Shown: positions 33,547 to 42,739 of the stretch, piece after piece
Position numbering within the stretch: position 1 is the stretch's first letter
Layout: every line of letters starts with the position of its first letter
Origin: Ramlibacter sp. WS9
Lineage (GTDB): Bacteria; Pseudomonadota; Gammaproteobacteria; Burkholderiales; Burkholderiaceae_C
Reading direction: 5' to 3'
DNA: 64,000 nucleotides
NCBI RefSeq assembly: GCF_003797765.1
Contig: NZ_RKMB01000011.1
Span: 1 to 64,000, forward strand
Notes under the pieces: model-generated
Databases searched by the model: none
Told to the model about the DNA's origin: nothing
Seen by the model: only the letters and a program-made list of their open reading frames with translations
Position numbers and translations under genes: made by a program

Positions 33547-36500
33547 TCATGCAATGTCGTCGCGGGCCGGAGCCAGCAACTCGAGGTCGCGCACGAGTTC
33601 GCTGGCGTGGACGGGGTCCAGGTCCGCGAAAGTGGCGGAGGAGGGCTGGACGCCCTCGCCGCCTTCGCGCGAGATGTAAACGTCGAAAAGTGTCTGTCGG
33701 TAGTCGGGAACGCCGCCGGCGACGTAGATGCCGGGGGAGAACGACACGCTCAGCACCAGGCCGCCATTGGCGCGCTTGGTGTAGTGGCTGATCATGCCGC
33801 CGTCACCGGCGTATCCGCGCTGCCAGGTCCATTGCGCCAGCCCGAGCAGGCTACCGCAGGCGACGTCCTTGTCGTGCCAGCGCGTCAGCACAGACTTCTG
33901 CAGTTCGTCCGGCGTGAGTGCGTAGGTCTCACGCGCCAGCTGGCGGAAGGGTTGCGCGATCTCGTAGTCGGCGAACAGCTGCGAGATCGGCGCCAGGTCG
34001 TGCCGCGGGATCTCCAGCACGTGCGGTACGCCGACAAGGACATCGTCCGGCAAGGCGAACTCGCGGTCGGCGCAGTCCGCCAGCGTGCTTTCTTCGCGCA
34101 CGCGGAAAGCGTGCACGCAGCGACCGTCCTCGAATACGCCCCAGGCCACGCGCGCGGCCAGGTGCCGTACCAGCGGATGGTCCACGAAGAAGCGGCGGAA
34201 CTCGGGCGCATTCCAGCGCCTGCGCAGCAGCATGGCGCGCTCCAGCCGCGTCACCTGCAGACTGGCAACGGTCTTCACATCTTTCTTCAGGTTCTTGAAG
34301 CACTCCACTGCGGCAGCTGCGAGCACGGCATCGTCGGCCTTGTTCGGCTTCGGCAGGTCCTTCAGCCGGGCCCCTTTGGCGTCGCGCACGAACGGGCGCA
34401 GCGCCTCGTCGAAACCCAGGCTGAAGTCGCGTGCACCGAAGTCCAGCGTGCCGGCACCTTCCTCCTCGAGGCCCAGCGTGGGCACCAGCCGGTCGCCGAG
34501 TTCGTCGATGGTGAGTCCGCGCTCCGCGGCCACCGCCGCAATCATCGCCGTCGCTTTCTTCTGCACGCGCTTGTGGCGGCCCTTGGTGGCCAGGACGTTG
34601 AGCACCATCAGCGCGACGTCGCTGCCGATCGCCGCCACCAGGTCGAGCGCCGTTTCGGCGCGGCCGCGGGTGGCGGGTTGGGCCGACCAGTCGTTGATGC
34701 GCGTGAGCAGGCGGCGCGCGGTTTCATCATCCCCGAGCAGCCCCAGCGCCCGGAACGCCCAGCTGTCCTTGCTGGGCGCGCCGGCTCCGGCCCAGGCTTC
34801 GTACAGGTCCCACGCGAACTCGGCCAGGCTCGCCGGCATGCAGGCCTCCTTCACCAGTGCGACGCCCGGGTAAGGCGTGCCGGATCGGCCGAGCAGCAGC
34901 ATGACCCCGATATGCTCCAGCGCCGCCTGCGGCAGCGCGCCCGCGCCGCCGTGCAGCAGCGGCCGGCGGAAGGCGGTGGCTGCGAAGAACTTCGGCAGCT
35001 CCGGCATCTCCCCGGGCAGCAGGTAGAGCGGATCGGTCTCCAGCACCGCCTGCACGGCCTGCGGCATCGCCCCGCCGTACTCTTGCGCGGCGTGCAGCAC
35101 GGTTTCGTGTTGGCCATGCTCGGCCAGCCAGCGGATCGCATGCCGCGCGTTGTCGCGGGCGGCGCTGTGATCGGCGGCGAAGGCCTGGGGCAGGCTGCGG
35201 GCGAGGGTCGTGCGGGCGTGCTTCGCGATCCAGGCCGCTGCGTTGCGTGAGTGGATGCGCGAGTTCCGCAGCAGCTCCGCCATGGGCTCCACCAGGGCCG
35301 GCGTATCGACCAGCAGGGCGATGCGCGGCGCCTTACCGGCGTGCGTGGCTAGGTAGCGCAGCACGCCGGGGATAGCGGCCGCGCCGTGGAGATCCATCAT
35401 CTGGTGGAACACGCTCTCGATGCCGTAGCCATAGCTGTAGCCGCCGTAGAGACGCTCTGTGGGATAGCCGTTCCACAGCAGCGCCCGGCGCTCGGGCGGC
35501 ACATGCACGATCGCGTTGGCGGCGTCGTAGCCGCTCAGCACTTTGCAGTCACCGGCCTGCAGCGGCTCACCGCCGGCGAGCCGGCGGCTGCCTTCGGCCG
35601 TCAGGCCCAGCGCGCGCGGGAAGCCGTTTGCGTCGCGCTCCGGTGGCTTCTCGTCGATGCGATGCGCGAGGGGTTGCGCCTGCTGGCGCTGGTCCGTTTC
35701 CCAAACGATGGCGTCGGGCGTGACACGCACCGGGACGTCGAGCACGGGCAGTTCCCCGCGGCGCTCCGGCTGCAGCCACGGCGGCTCGCGCAACACGGGC
35801 GGCAGCGCCTCCGGCGGCGCTTCGGTGGGGTTGAGCGCCGCCAGCGTGGCTTCGAAGCGCGCCCGGCCGGCGGGTTCCAGCGCGGCCAGGGCGGCGGGCA
35901 AGGCGTCGGCGTGATCGTGCGCGAGCCGCACCGCCCAGGCCTCGACCGCGCGGTTGCGGCCGGCGAGCATCTGGCGCAGCGCGATGAGCAGGGCCGCCTG
36001 CGGATAGCGCGCCGCGAGCCGCGCGTAGGCGTCGCGCACCTTGGGCTGCTCTGCCAGGTCTGCGAGCAACGGCAGCACGCCGGGCACATGCATGGCGCCG
36101 GCCAGCTTGAGCGCGAGGGTGGCTTCCTTGGCGTCACGGGAGCTCAGGCTGCGGTGCAGGACGGCGCCCAGCACGGGCAACGCCTCCTCGCCATGCAGGC
36201 TCACCTGCAACAGCACGCCCGGCAGCGCATACTGCAGGCCCTGCATGCGAAGCAGGTTCGCTTCGAGATGCCGGACGACGAAAGTGGCCACCGGCATCGC
36301 GCAATCACGCAAGGCGCCGTCGCGCGCGTCGGGATGTTGCTCGAGCCATTCCGCGCACCAGTCCTGCCGGTGGGCGAACACGAAAGCGCAGGCCTGTGCC
36401 CGGTACTCGGAGCCCAGGCGCACGGTCTCGGCCTGCGCCTGGGCGGCCGCGTGTTCTGCCTCGGGCGCGCAGGCGACAGCCTGCCGCAAAGCGCGCAGCA

Positions 36501-36981
36501 GCGGCTCGGTCCAGGGGCCGTCCGACACGCCCATCTTCCTGTAGAGGGTCATGGCGCGATCGAAGGCGAACGCCGCACCGTGCAGCGACGCGCAAGCGCT
36601 TGCCACCCAGGCCATGCGCGCGCCGCGCTTGTGGGTCCACGCGTAGGCTTGCGCCAGCAGTTCCAGCCACCATTCCGGGTCGCGCTGGCGCAGGGCCTCG
36701 GGCGTGATGCGTTGGCGCGACCCGGCTTCGCCCCAGTAGACCCAGGGCCGGCCGTGCGCCGCGGCGAGTCGCGGCAACGCGCTCTCGTAGGTGCTCGCCG
36801 GATGCGCGCCGGCATCGGGCAAGACCAGCGCCTGCGCCAGCCAGGTCTCGGCCGCGGGCAGCGGCGGTGCGTGCACGCCGCGCACCACAGGCAGCAGCTG
36901 CTTCCACTCGGGCTTCCACTGGAAGCCGGCGCTGGGCCAGCGGATGTCTGGCAGCGTGTCTGGCCCGGCGTTCGTATTCAT
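33547..36981 (-). CDS. DUF4132 protein, copy 4 (MolR/YehI-like)
   Basis: 1144-aa DUF4132 protein without a WGR domain. N-terminal third begins DIRWPSAGFQWKPEWKQLLP and VVRGVHAPP, as in the other full-length copies. The C-terminal half contains the shared block ALGLLGDDETARRLLTRI, VAAIGSDVALMVLNVLATKG, DELGDRLVPTLGLEEEG and FGARDFSLGFDEALRPFVRD, then ASELVRDLELLAPA near the stop. HEAT-like helical repeats are suggested by the many Ala/Leu-rich helices. Function unknown; E. coli MolR, once linked to molybdate metabolism, is the named relative. ATG at 36981 overlaps the previous gene stop (ATGA). The longer frame upstream is a shadow. Confidence 0.88.
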   Translation of the reverse strand: MNTNAGPDTLPDIRWPSAGFQWKPEWKQLLPVVRGVHAPPLPAAETWLAQALVLPDAGAHPASTYESALPRLAAAHGRPWVYWGEAGSRQRITPEALRQRDPEWWLELLAQAYAWTHKRGARMAWVASACASLHGAAFAFDRAMTLYRKMGVSDGPWTEPLLRALRQAVACAPEAEHAAAQAQAETVRLGSEYRAQACAFVFAHRQDWCAEWLEQHPDARDGALRDCAMPVATFVVRHLEANLLRMQGLQYALPGVLLQVSLHGEEALPVLGAVLHRSLSSRDAKEATLALKLAGAMHVPGVLPLLADLAEQPKVRDAYARLAARYPQAALLIALRQMLAGRNRAVEAWAVRLAHDHADALPAALAALEPAGRARFEATLAALNPTEAPPEALPPVLREPPWLQPERRGELPVLDVPVRVTPDAIVWETDQRQQAQPLAHRIDEKPPERDANGFPRALGLTAEGSRRLAGGEPLQAGDCKVLSGYDAANAIVHVPPERRALLWNGYPTERLYGGYSYGYGIESVFHQMMDLHGAAAIPGVLRYLATHAGKAPRIALLVDTPALVEPMAELLRNSRIHSRNAAAWIAKHARTTLARSLPQAFAADHSAARDNARHAIRWLAEHGQHETVLHAAQEYGGAMPQAVQAVLETDPLYLLPGEMPELPKFFAATAFRRPLLHGGAGALPQAALEHIGVMLLLGRSGTPYPGVALVKEACMPASLAEFAWDLYEAWAGAGAPSKDSWAFRALGLLGDDETARRLLTRINDWSAQPATRGRAETALDLVAAIGSDVALMVLNVLATKGRHKRVQKKATAMIAAVAAERGLTIDELGDRLVPTLGLEEEGAGTLDFGARDFSLGFDEALRPFVRDAKGARLKDLPKPNKADDAVLAAAAVECFKNLKKDVKTVASLQVTRLERAMLLRRRWNAPEFRRFFVDHPLVRHLAARVAWGVFEDGRCVHAFRVREESTLADCADREFALPDDVLVGVPHVLEIPRHDLAPISQLFADYEIAQPFRQLARETYALTPDELQKSVLTRWHDKDVACGSLLGLAQWTWQRGYAGDGGMISHYTKRANGGLVLSVSFSPGIYVAGGVPDYRQTLFDVYISREGGEGVQPSSATFADLDPVHASELVRDLELLAPARDDIA

Positions 36982-39212
36982 TGACCGGCACCCGGTGAGA
37001 TGAGTGATTCGATCTCCAGCAGAATCTCGCTGGCGGCGACGGGGTCGAGCGCGCCGATTTCGGCGGGGGTGCGGCCTGACTCGTCCAGACGGAACAACCG
37101 GACGCCGCGCAACGCCTGCGCGGGTGCCGGCAGGTCTGCCCGCAGGGGAATGCCGGGATCGCATTGGAGAGTGGCAACCAGGTCGCCGGACGCGGGCCGC
37201 AAGAAGCTCCCGACTGTCCCGTCGTGCGCAGATTCCCCGTATTGCCACATCCACTTCGCCAGGGCATGGAGACCCGCCGGACTCCCCACCTTGCCCTCCC
37301 AGCGATCGAGCACCAACGCACGACGCTCCTGCGGCGAAAGCTCGAAGGTGCGGCGGCCCAGCTGCGCAAAAGGCTGGGCGATCTCGTACTCGGCGAACAG
37401 CTGCAACATGGGCCGCAACCGCTCGCCCATCTCCAGCGGATGCGCGATGCCGACGACCGCGTCGTCGGCCAGCGTGTAATGCGCGTCGCGCGCGTCCGCG
37501 AGCGACCAGTCTTCGGCTATCCTCAACACGTCGACGCAATGGTCGCCGTCGAAGACGCCCCAGGCCAGCCGGGCCGTCAGCAGGCGAACCAAAGGGTGCT
37601 CGAGGAAGAGCCGCCGCCATGCCGGTGCGGGCCAGCGCCGCCGCAGCACCATGGCGCGTTCGAGGCGCTGCTTCTGCTGCTGCGCCAGGGCCCGCGCTTC
37701 CTTGGTCAACCACTTGACGCGCTCGCTCGCGGCGCGGGCCAGTGCCTCGTCGTCCCCTTTCTGCGGGCGCGGCAGGCCCTTTTTCCGCACGCCCTTGGCA
37801 TCGCGTACGAAGGGCTGCAGGTCTTCGTCGAAGCGCAGCGGAAAATTTCGTGCGCCGTAGTCCACGACGAACGATCCCGGCGCGTCCAGCCCCAGGCCAG
37901 GCACCAGCCGGTCCGACAGTTCGTCCACCGTCAGGCCGCGCGCCTCGGCGACGCGAGCCAGCATCGCCGCGGCCTGCTGTTGCACCTTGCGATGGCAACC
38001 CTTGCGCGCCTGGTGGTCCAGCAGCGCCAGCGCCCGGTCGGAAGCGATGACGGCGGCCACTTCCATCGCAGCGTCGGAGCGTGGCCGCGTGGTGTAGTCA
38101 CTGGCCCATTTCTCGATGAGGGGCGCCAGGCGGGCGATGGTTTCGTCGTCGCCCAGCAGGCCCAGCGTACGGAACGCCCAGCGATCGGCGCTGGGCGAGC
38201 CGGCTACGGCCCAGGCTTCGTACAAGTCCCACGCGAATTCCGCCAGGCTGGCCTCGGTGCAAGCTTCCCGCACTTGCGCCAAACCGGGGTAGGGCGCGTC
38301 AGGCTGGCCGAGCATGAGCATGGTCGCGATGGCTTCGATGCTCGCCGCCGGCATGGCCGCACCGCCGTCTCGCAACCGCGGCGGACGCAACTTGGCGGTC
38401 TGCAAGAACTTCGGCAGCCGCGGGATGCGCGCGGGCAGCATGAAGAGGGGGTCGAGCGCCAGCAGCTCCTCGGTGGCCGCCACCATCGCATCGCCGTACT
38501 CGGCCGCTACGGCCAGCACCTGCGCGCTTTGCCCGCGCTCGGCCAGCCAGCGGATCGCATGGCGGGCTTGGTCCCGCGGTGCATCCGGTGCCGCAGCGAA
38601 AGCCTGCGGCAAGGCGCGGCACAAGGTGGTTCGCGGAAACTTCGCGAGCCAGCGCTCCGCATTGCCGCGATGAACGCTGGCCCGGCGCGCGAGGCCCGTC
38701 ATGCGATCCACCAAACGCGGGCTGTCGATCATCAGCGCGACGCGCGGGCCTTTGCCCGCGTGCGTGGCCAGCATGCCCAGCGCGCCCGGCAGCGCTTCGG
38801 GGCCGAACCGGGCCAGCACCTCCAGGATGTCCTCGCCATGCCGCAGGTCGCTGAAGTGCCAGCGATCAAAGCTGTTCCACAAGGCCAGCTGCGCGTCGGG
38901 CGGACTCTCCATCACGCAGGAGATCCACGCGTAGTCGGCCTGCGTGTCGCCTGCTTGCAGCGGCTGGCCTGCCAGCAGCCGCTGCGCACCTTCCGCGCTC
39001 AGTTGCAACTGCTGCGGGAAACCGAATGCGTCGCTCGCAGAGGCCGGCGTCCGCACCCAGCGTGCCTGCAGCCGTGCCAGCAAAGGGGCCGGCCAGTCGA
39101 TGGCCTCGGCCGTTGCGATGGCCGCGACTTCGACCGCCGGCAGTTCGGCAGGCCGGTCGGCGCGCAGCCAGGGCGGGTCGCGCAGGATGGACGGCAGCGT
39201 TTGCACCGTCAT
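36978..39212 (-). CDS. DUF4132 protein, copy 3 (short form lacking N-terminal third)
   Basis: 744-aa paralogue. It starts at a point equal to about residue 400 of its neighbours (LPSILRDPPWLRADRPAELP aligns with LPPVLREPPWLQPERRGELP of copy 4), so the N-terminal third is absent. The conserved C-terminal block is intact: LGLLGDDETIARLAPLIEKW, DELSDRLVPGLGLDAPG, YGARNFPLRFDEDLQPFVRD and ASEILLEIESL. The ATG at 39212 is the only early start. 124 bp separate it from copy 2 and hold no recognisable N-terminal remnant. It may be a functional short form or the result of internal deletion. Confidence 0.85.
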   Translation of the reverse strand: MTVQTLPSILRDPPWLRADRPAELPAVEVAAIATAEAIDWPAPLLARLQARWVRTPASASDAFGFPQQLQLSAEGAQRLLAGQPLQAGDTQADYAWISCVMESPPDAQLALWNSFDRWHFSDLRHGEDILEVLARFGPEALPGALGMLATHAGKGPRVALMIDSPRLVDRMTGLARRASVHRGNAERWLAKFPRTTLCRALPQAFAAAPDAPRDQARHAIRWLAERGQSAQVLAVAAEYGDAMVAATEELLALDPLFMLPARIPRLPKFLQTAKLRPPRLRDGGAAMPAASIEAIATMLMLGQPDAPYPGLAQVREACTEASLAEFAWDLYEAWAVAGSPSADRWAFRTLGLLGDDETIARLAPLIEKWASDYTTRPRSDAAMEVAAVIASDRALALLDHQARKGCHRKVQQQAAAMLARVAEARGLTVDELSDRLVPGLGLDAPGSFVVDYGARNFPLRFDEDLQPFVRDAKGVRKKGLPRPQKGDDEALARAASERVKWLTKEARALAQQQKQRLERAMVLRRRWPAPAWRRLFLEHPLVRLLTARLAWGVFDGDHCVDVLRIAEDWSLADARDAHYTLADDAVVGIAHPLEMGERLRPMLQLFAEYEIAQPFAQLGRRTFELSPQERRALVLDRWEGKVGSPAGLHALAKWMWQYGESAHDGTVGSFLRPASGDLVATLQCDPGIPLRADLPAPAQALRGVRLFRLDESGRTPAEIGALDPVAASEILLEIESLISPGAGQ

Positions 39213-39336
39213 AGCGCCTCGGGGGATGAAGGGCGGCGGGTCACAGCTGTAGCCAAATGCATTGCAGCGTGGCCGTTGTCAGTCATGCGTCCAGTCCGCA
39301 TGGGCCAGCAGATCCCGTAGACGGAATGTTCCCGCT

Positions 39337-42300
39337 TCATGGGACATCCGCCGCCAGCGGCAGCAGTTCGAAGTCACGCAGAAGCTCGCTGGCCGACACC
39401 ATGTCGAGACTGGCGAACGTGGGGCTGCTGTCGGCCGTTGCGCCGTTGCGGTGCATCCGGATCTCGGGGATGCGCTGCTTCGGCTCGTGTAGCGGGTTGC
39501 CCACGATAGTGCCCGGCTCCATGCGGAAGTCGATCCGGACCTCGCCGAAGGGCTTGGTCAGCTCGCTGATCCAGCCGCCGCCGTCAGCGCCGGTGGCCTG
39601 CCAGCCCTTGTTGGCGAGGTTCAGCACGCTGGCGCATACCACGACGCGGTCACGAAACCGGGTGAGTTCCGCCGTCTCCCGCTCGGCCTCAGTCAGCAGG
39701 TAAGTTTCGCGGGTCAACTGCTTGAAAGGCTGCAGAACCTCGTAGTCGCTGAAGAGGTCCTGCAGGCGGCGCAGGCGCTCCGGCCCGAACTCCAGCGGGT
39801 GCGGGAGCGCTACCGTGGCGTCGTCGGTGAGCGTGAACGTCGCGTCGCGGTCGTCCGCCAGCGACCAGTCCTCGGCCACGCGGAAGCCACACTGCAGCTC
39901 CTCGCCTTCGAACACGGCCCAGGCGAGCCGCGCCACCAGGTGGCGCAGCACCGGGTGGCCGATCAGCAGCGTGCGGAATTCTTCCCCGGTCCAACGCCGC
40001 CGCGTCGCCATGGCTCGTTCGAGGCGCTTGACCTGCTGGTCTGCTATCAGCTTCGAGTCCTTCTTCACCGCCTTGTAGCGGCGGGTGGATGCATCGGTCA
40101 GTTCCGCGTCGTCGTTTGCGGCCGGCTTGGGCAGATCCTTCAGCCGCTTGCCCGCGCCATCTTTCACGAACGGCTTGAGTGTCTCGTCGAAGTGCAGCGT
40201 GAAGCGCCGGGGCCCGAAGTCCAGCACGTCGGCGCCCGCAACGTCCAGCCCGAGGCGCGGCACCAGCCGGTCGGCCAGCTGCTCGCGTGTGAGCTCGCGC
40301 GCCTCGGCGATGGCCTGGATCTTCGTGCTCGCCGTGCCCCGCAGCGCCGGCGTCTTCGCCTTCGAGGCGATCGCATCCAGGTGCGTGAGCGCGACGTCGC
40401 TGCCGATCGCGGCCAGCAGCTCGATCGCCTGCGCTGCACGTGCGCTGGAGCCCTCGCTCGGCCACTTCAGCACAAGGGGCGCAAGCTTGCGCACGCACTC
40501 GTCGTCCCCGAGCAGCGCCAGGCCCCAGAACGCCCAGTTGTCCCCGGCGTTGCCGCCCCAGGTCAGCCATTGCTCGAACAGCCCCCACGCGAAGTCCGCC
40601 AGACTGGCCGGCGTGCAGGCCTGCTTCACCAAATCGAGGCCCGCATACCGCGCCTCCACCGAGCTGATGGCGAGCATTTGCACCACCACACCGACCGCGC
40701 CCAGCGGCAGCGGCTCGCCGCCCCGCAAAGCCGGCCAGGGAAGGGCGTGTACGCGCAGGAAGTCGGGCAAGGGGGGCATGCGCGCCGGCAGCACCAGCAG
40801 AGGATCCTCGTCCAGCAGCGCCGTCGCCGCCTCCACCATGGCGTCGCCGTAGGCCGCGGCCACCTCAAGTACCAGCGCCCGCTGGCCTTCGCGCGCGAGC
40901 CAGCGCACAGCATGCCGGGCATCCTCGCGCGGCTTGCCGGCGGCACGCTGGAATGCGAGCGGCAGGGCTTGGAACAGCGCGGTGCGAGCGAACCGGCGCA
41001 GCCAGCCCATGGCACGCGGCCGTTCCTTCTTCTGGTGCCGCAGCACCTGCATCATCAGCGGCACCAAGCGCGGGCTCTCGACGTCGTCGGCGTGGTACAA
41101 GCCGCCGGTGGTCGCCTTCTGCTGCACGTAGGCCGCGAGTCCCGGCAGGGCGGCGATGCCGTAGTGGGCACGCAGCCAGATGACTGTCTGGCCGTCCCCC
41201 TCCCAGGGCCCCGGCCAGCTGTTCCACAGCTGCACCCGGGTGGTTTCCGGTGCCAGCATCACCAGCCGCAGGGAGGGGGTCGAACGTCCGGCCTGTTCGA
41301 CGTCCGCAGGCCGCAGCGGCTCGCCAGCGAGCAGCTGGGACCGGCCTTCCTGCCGCAGCCCGAGGGCGACGGGGAAGTTGTCCGCCATAGGCTGCTCGCT
41401 CCAGAAACGCGGCGGGTGCGCCAGTACCCGCTCCTGCTGCCCTTCCGGCCAGTGGATGCGCTCCTCGGTGGCGATGGACGCCAGTTCCAGCACCGGCAGC
41501 TTGGGCGCCTTCACGCCGCGTTCCCAAGGTGGATTCGCCAGCAGCGCGCGCGCCGCAGCTTGGGGGCTGTCGCTGCGTTGCAGCTGCGCCTGTCGCACTT
41601 CGAAGCGCGCGCGGCTGCCGTCGTCCAGATTCGCCAGCGCCAGTGCCAGCGCGGCCGGCTCCCGGTCGCCGAGCGCGAGCAGCCACGGCTCGAGGGTGCG
41701 GGTGGGTGCCTGGAACTGCCGCTCGATGGCGGCGTGCAGCGCTGCTGCCGGATGCGTGACGGCCAAGGCGTCGAGCGCGCCCTTCAGCTTGGGGTGTTCG
41801 ATGTGGCGCACCAGCAGGTGGACCAGTGCCGGCACCCTCAGAGCGCACAGCATTTCCAGCGTCTTGTCGAAGGCCCTGCCCTTGGCCAGTTCGTGCTCGA
41901 GCCGGCGCGCCAGCGGGTCGAAGGCTACGCGCCCGTGCAGCCGTAGCTGCAGCAGTTGAGGCCCGAAGAAACCGCCCGGCGGCTGAAGCGCCTCGAAGTC
42001 CACCGGGCTGACAGCGCAGGTCGCGAGCAGCTCGGCGGCTGCCGGCTGCCGGTCCGCCAGCGCATCTCGCGCCCAGTCCGCCCTGTGCGGGAACAGCCAG
42101 GCGCACGCCAGGCGGCGCACCGGATCACGCTGGCGCTGGCTTTCGGCGGCTGCGAGCGCGGCCTCGTGCTCGGCGTCTGCCGCACCCGCGAGCCAGTTGC
42201 GCAGCACATCGGGACCGCTGGTCTGGACACAGCCATCGCGGGCAGCCGCCTCCACCACCCACAGCGCCAGCACGCGGTCGAGCGCGAAGGCGAAGCCGTG

Positions 42301-42687
42301 CAGCTGCAGGCAAGCGTCCACCGCCCAGGGGTAGGGGTGGGAGAAGCTTAGGCTGCGGGCTTGGGCCAGTAGTTCGAGCCAGGCGGCAGGATCGGCTTGC
42401 TGCAGGGCCTCCGGCGTGATGCGCTCCTCCTCGATGCGCCACCAGGGCGTCCATGGCTGGCCTGCGGCCTCGCCGAGCCGGTGGAGCATCTCCGCCGAGG
42501 GGTGTTCCATCATCTCGTAAATGGCCGGGTGGGCGTCACGCAGCGACACCAGAAGCGACACCAGCTCGGGATAGCGGGGTGGGCCCGGCGGTGGCGGCGC
42601 ACACAGGCCGCGAAAGGCCGGGAGCTTGTCGGTCCAGGCCTCGTCCCAGAGCAGCCCTTCGTCGGGCCAGGGGATCGTCATCGTCAT
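39337..42687 (-). CDS. DUF4132 protein, copy 2
   Basis: 1116-aa DUF4132 protein. The N-terminus (IPWPDEGLLWDEAWTDKLPA, then FRGLCAPPPPGPPRYPE) matches the post-WGR part of copy 1, so this copy lacks only the WGR domain. Shared C-terminal block: LALLGDDECVRKLAPLVLKW, EQLADRLVPRLGLDVAG, FGPRRFTLHFDETLKPFVKD, ending ASELLRDFELLPLAADVP. Start at ATG 42687 (MTMTIPW) overlaps the stop of a 16-codon WGR-like minigene (ATGA); ATG 42681 is an alternative. No catalytic motif recognised. Confidence 0.88.
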   Translation of the reverse strand: MTMTIPWPDEGLLWDEAWTDKLPAFRGLCAPPPPGPPRYPELVSLLVSLRDAHPAIYEMMEHPSAEMLHRLGEAAGQPWTPWWRIEEERITPEALQQADPAAWLELLAQARSLSFSHPYPWAVDACLQLHGFAFALDRVLALWVVEAAARDGCVQTSGPDVLRNWLAGAADAEHEAALAAAESQRQRDPVRRLACAWLFPHRADWARDALADRQPAAAELLATCAVSPVDFEALQPPGGFFGPQLLQLRLHGRVAFDPLARRLEHELAKGRAFDKTLEMLCALRVPALVHLLVRHIEHPKLKGALDALAVTHPAAALHAAIERQFQAPTRTLEPWLLALGDREPAALALALANLDDGSRARFEVRQAQLQRSDSPQAAARALLANPPWERGVKAPKLPVLELASIATEERIHWPEGQQERVLAHPPRFWSEQPMADNFPVALGLRQEGRSQLLAGEPLRPADVEQAGRSTPSLRLVMLAPETTRVQLWNSWPGPWEGDGQTVIWLRAHYGIAALPGLAAYVQQKATTGGLYHADDVESPRLVPLMMQVLRHQKKERPRAMGWLRRFARTALFQALPLAFQRAAGKPREDARHAVRWLAREGQRALVLEVAAAYGDAMVEAATALLDEDPLLVLPARMPPLPDFLRVHALPWPALRGGEPLPLGAVGVVVQMLAISSVEARYAGLDLVKQACTPASLADFAWGLFEQWLTWGGNAGDNWAFWGLALLGDDECVRKLAPLVLKWPSEGSSARAAQAIELLAAIGSDVALTHLDAIASKAKTPALRGTASTKIQAIAEARELTREQLADRLVPRLGLDVAGADVLDFGPRRFTLHFDETLKPFVKDGAGKRLKDLPKPAANDDAELTDASTRRYKAVKKDSKLIADQQVKRLERAMATRRRWTGEEFRTLLIGHPVLRHLVARLAWAVFEGEELQCGFRVAEDWSLADDRDATFTLTDDATVALPHPLEFGPERLRRLQDLFSDYEVLQPFKQLTRETYLLTEAERETAELTRFRDRVVVCASVLNLANKGWQATGADGGGWISELTKPFGEVRIDFRMEPGTIVGNPLHEPKQRIPEIRMHRNGATADSSPTFASLDMVSASELLRDFELLPLAADVP

Positions 42688-42734
42688 GTGTCTTCCATGT
42701 TGTCGACATCGCACACCAGTTCGTAGTGCTCCAT
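42684..42734 (-). pseudogene. 16-codon WGR-domain stub
   Basis: A mini-ORF MEHYELVCDVDNMEDT begins with nearly the same seven residues as the WGR gene next door (MERYELV) and then diverges. It sits 5 bp after the copy-1 stop, has GGAG upstream, and its TGA overlaps the copy-2 ATG. It is best explained as what is left of a WGR start after deletion, possibly still used as a leader to couple translation. Confidence 0.55.
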
Positions 42735-42739
42735 CGCCT

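Noticed and set aside
39213..39336. Possible N-terminal remnant for DUF4132 copy 3 in the gap
   Set aside because: No frame in the 124 bp resembles the N-terminal region of the other copies.
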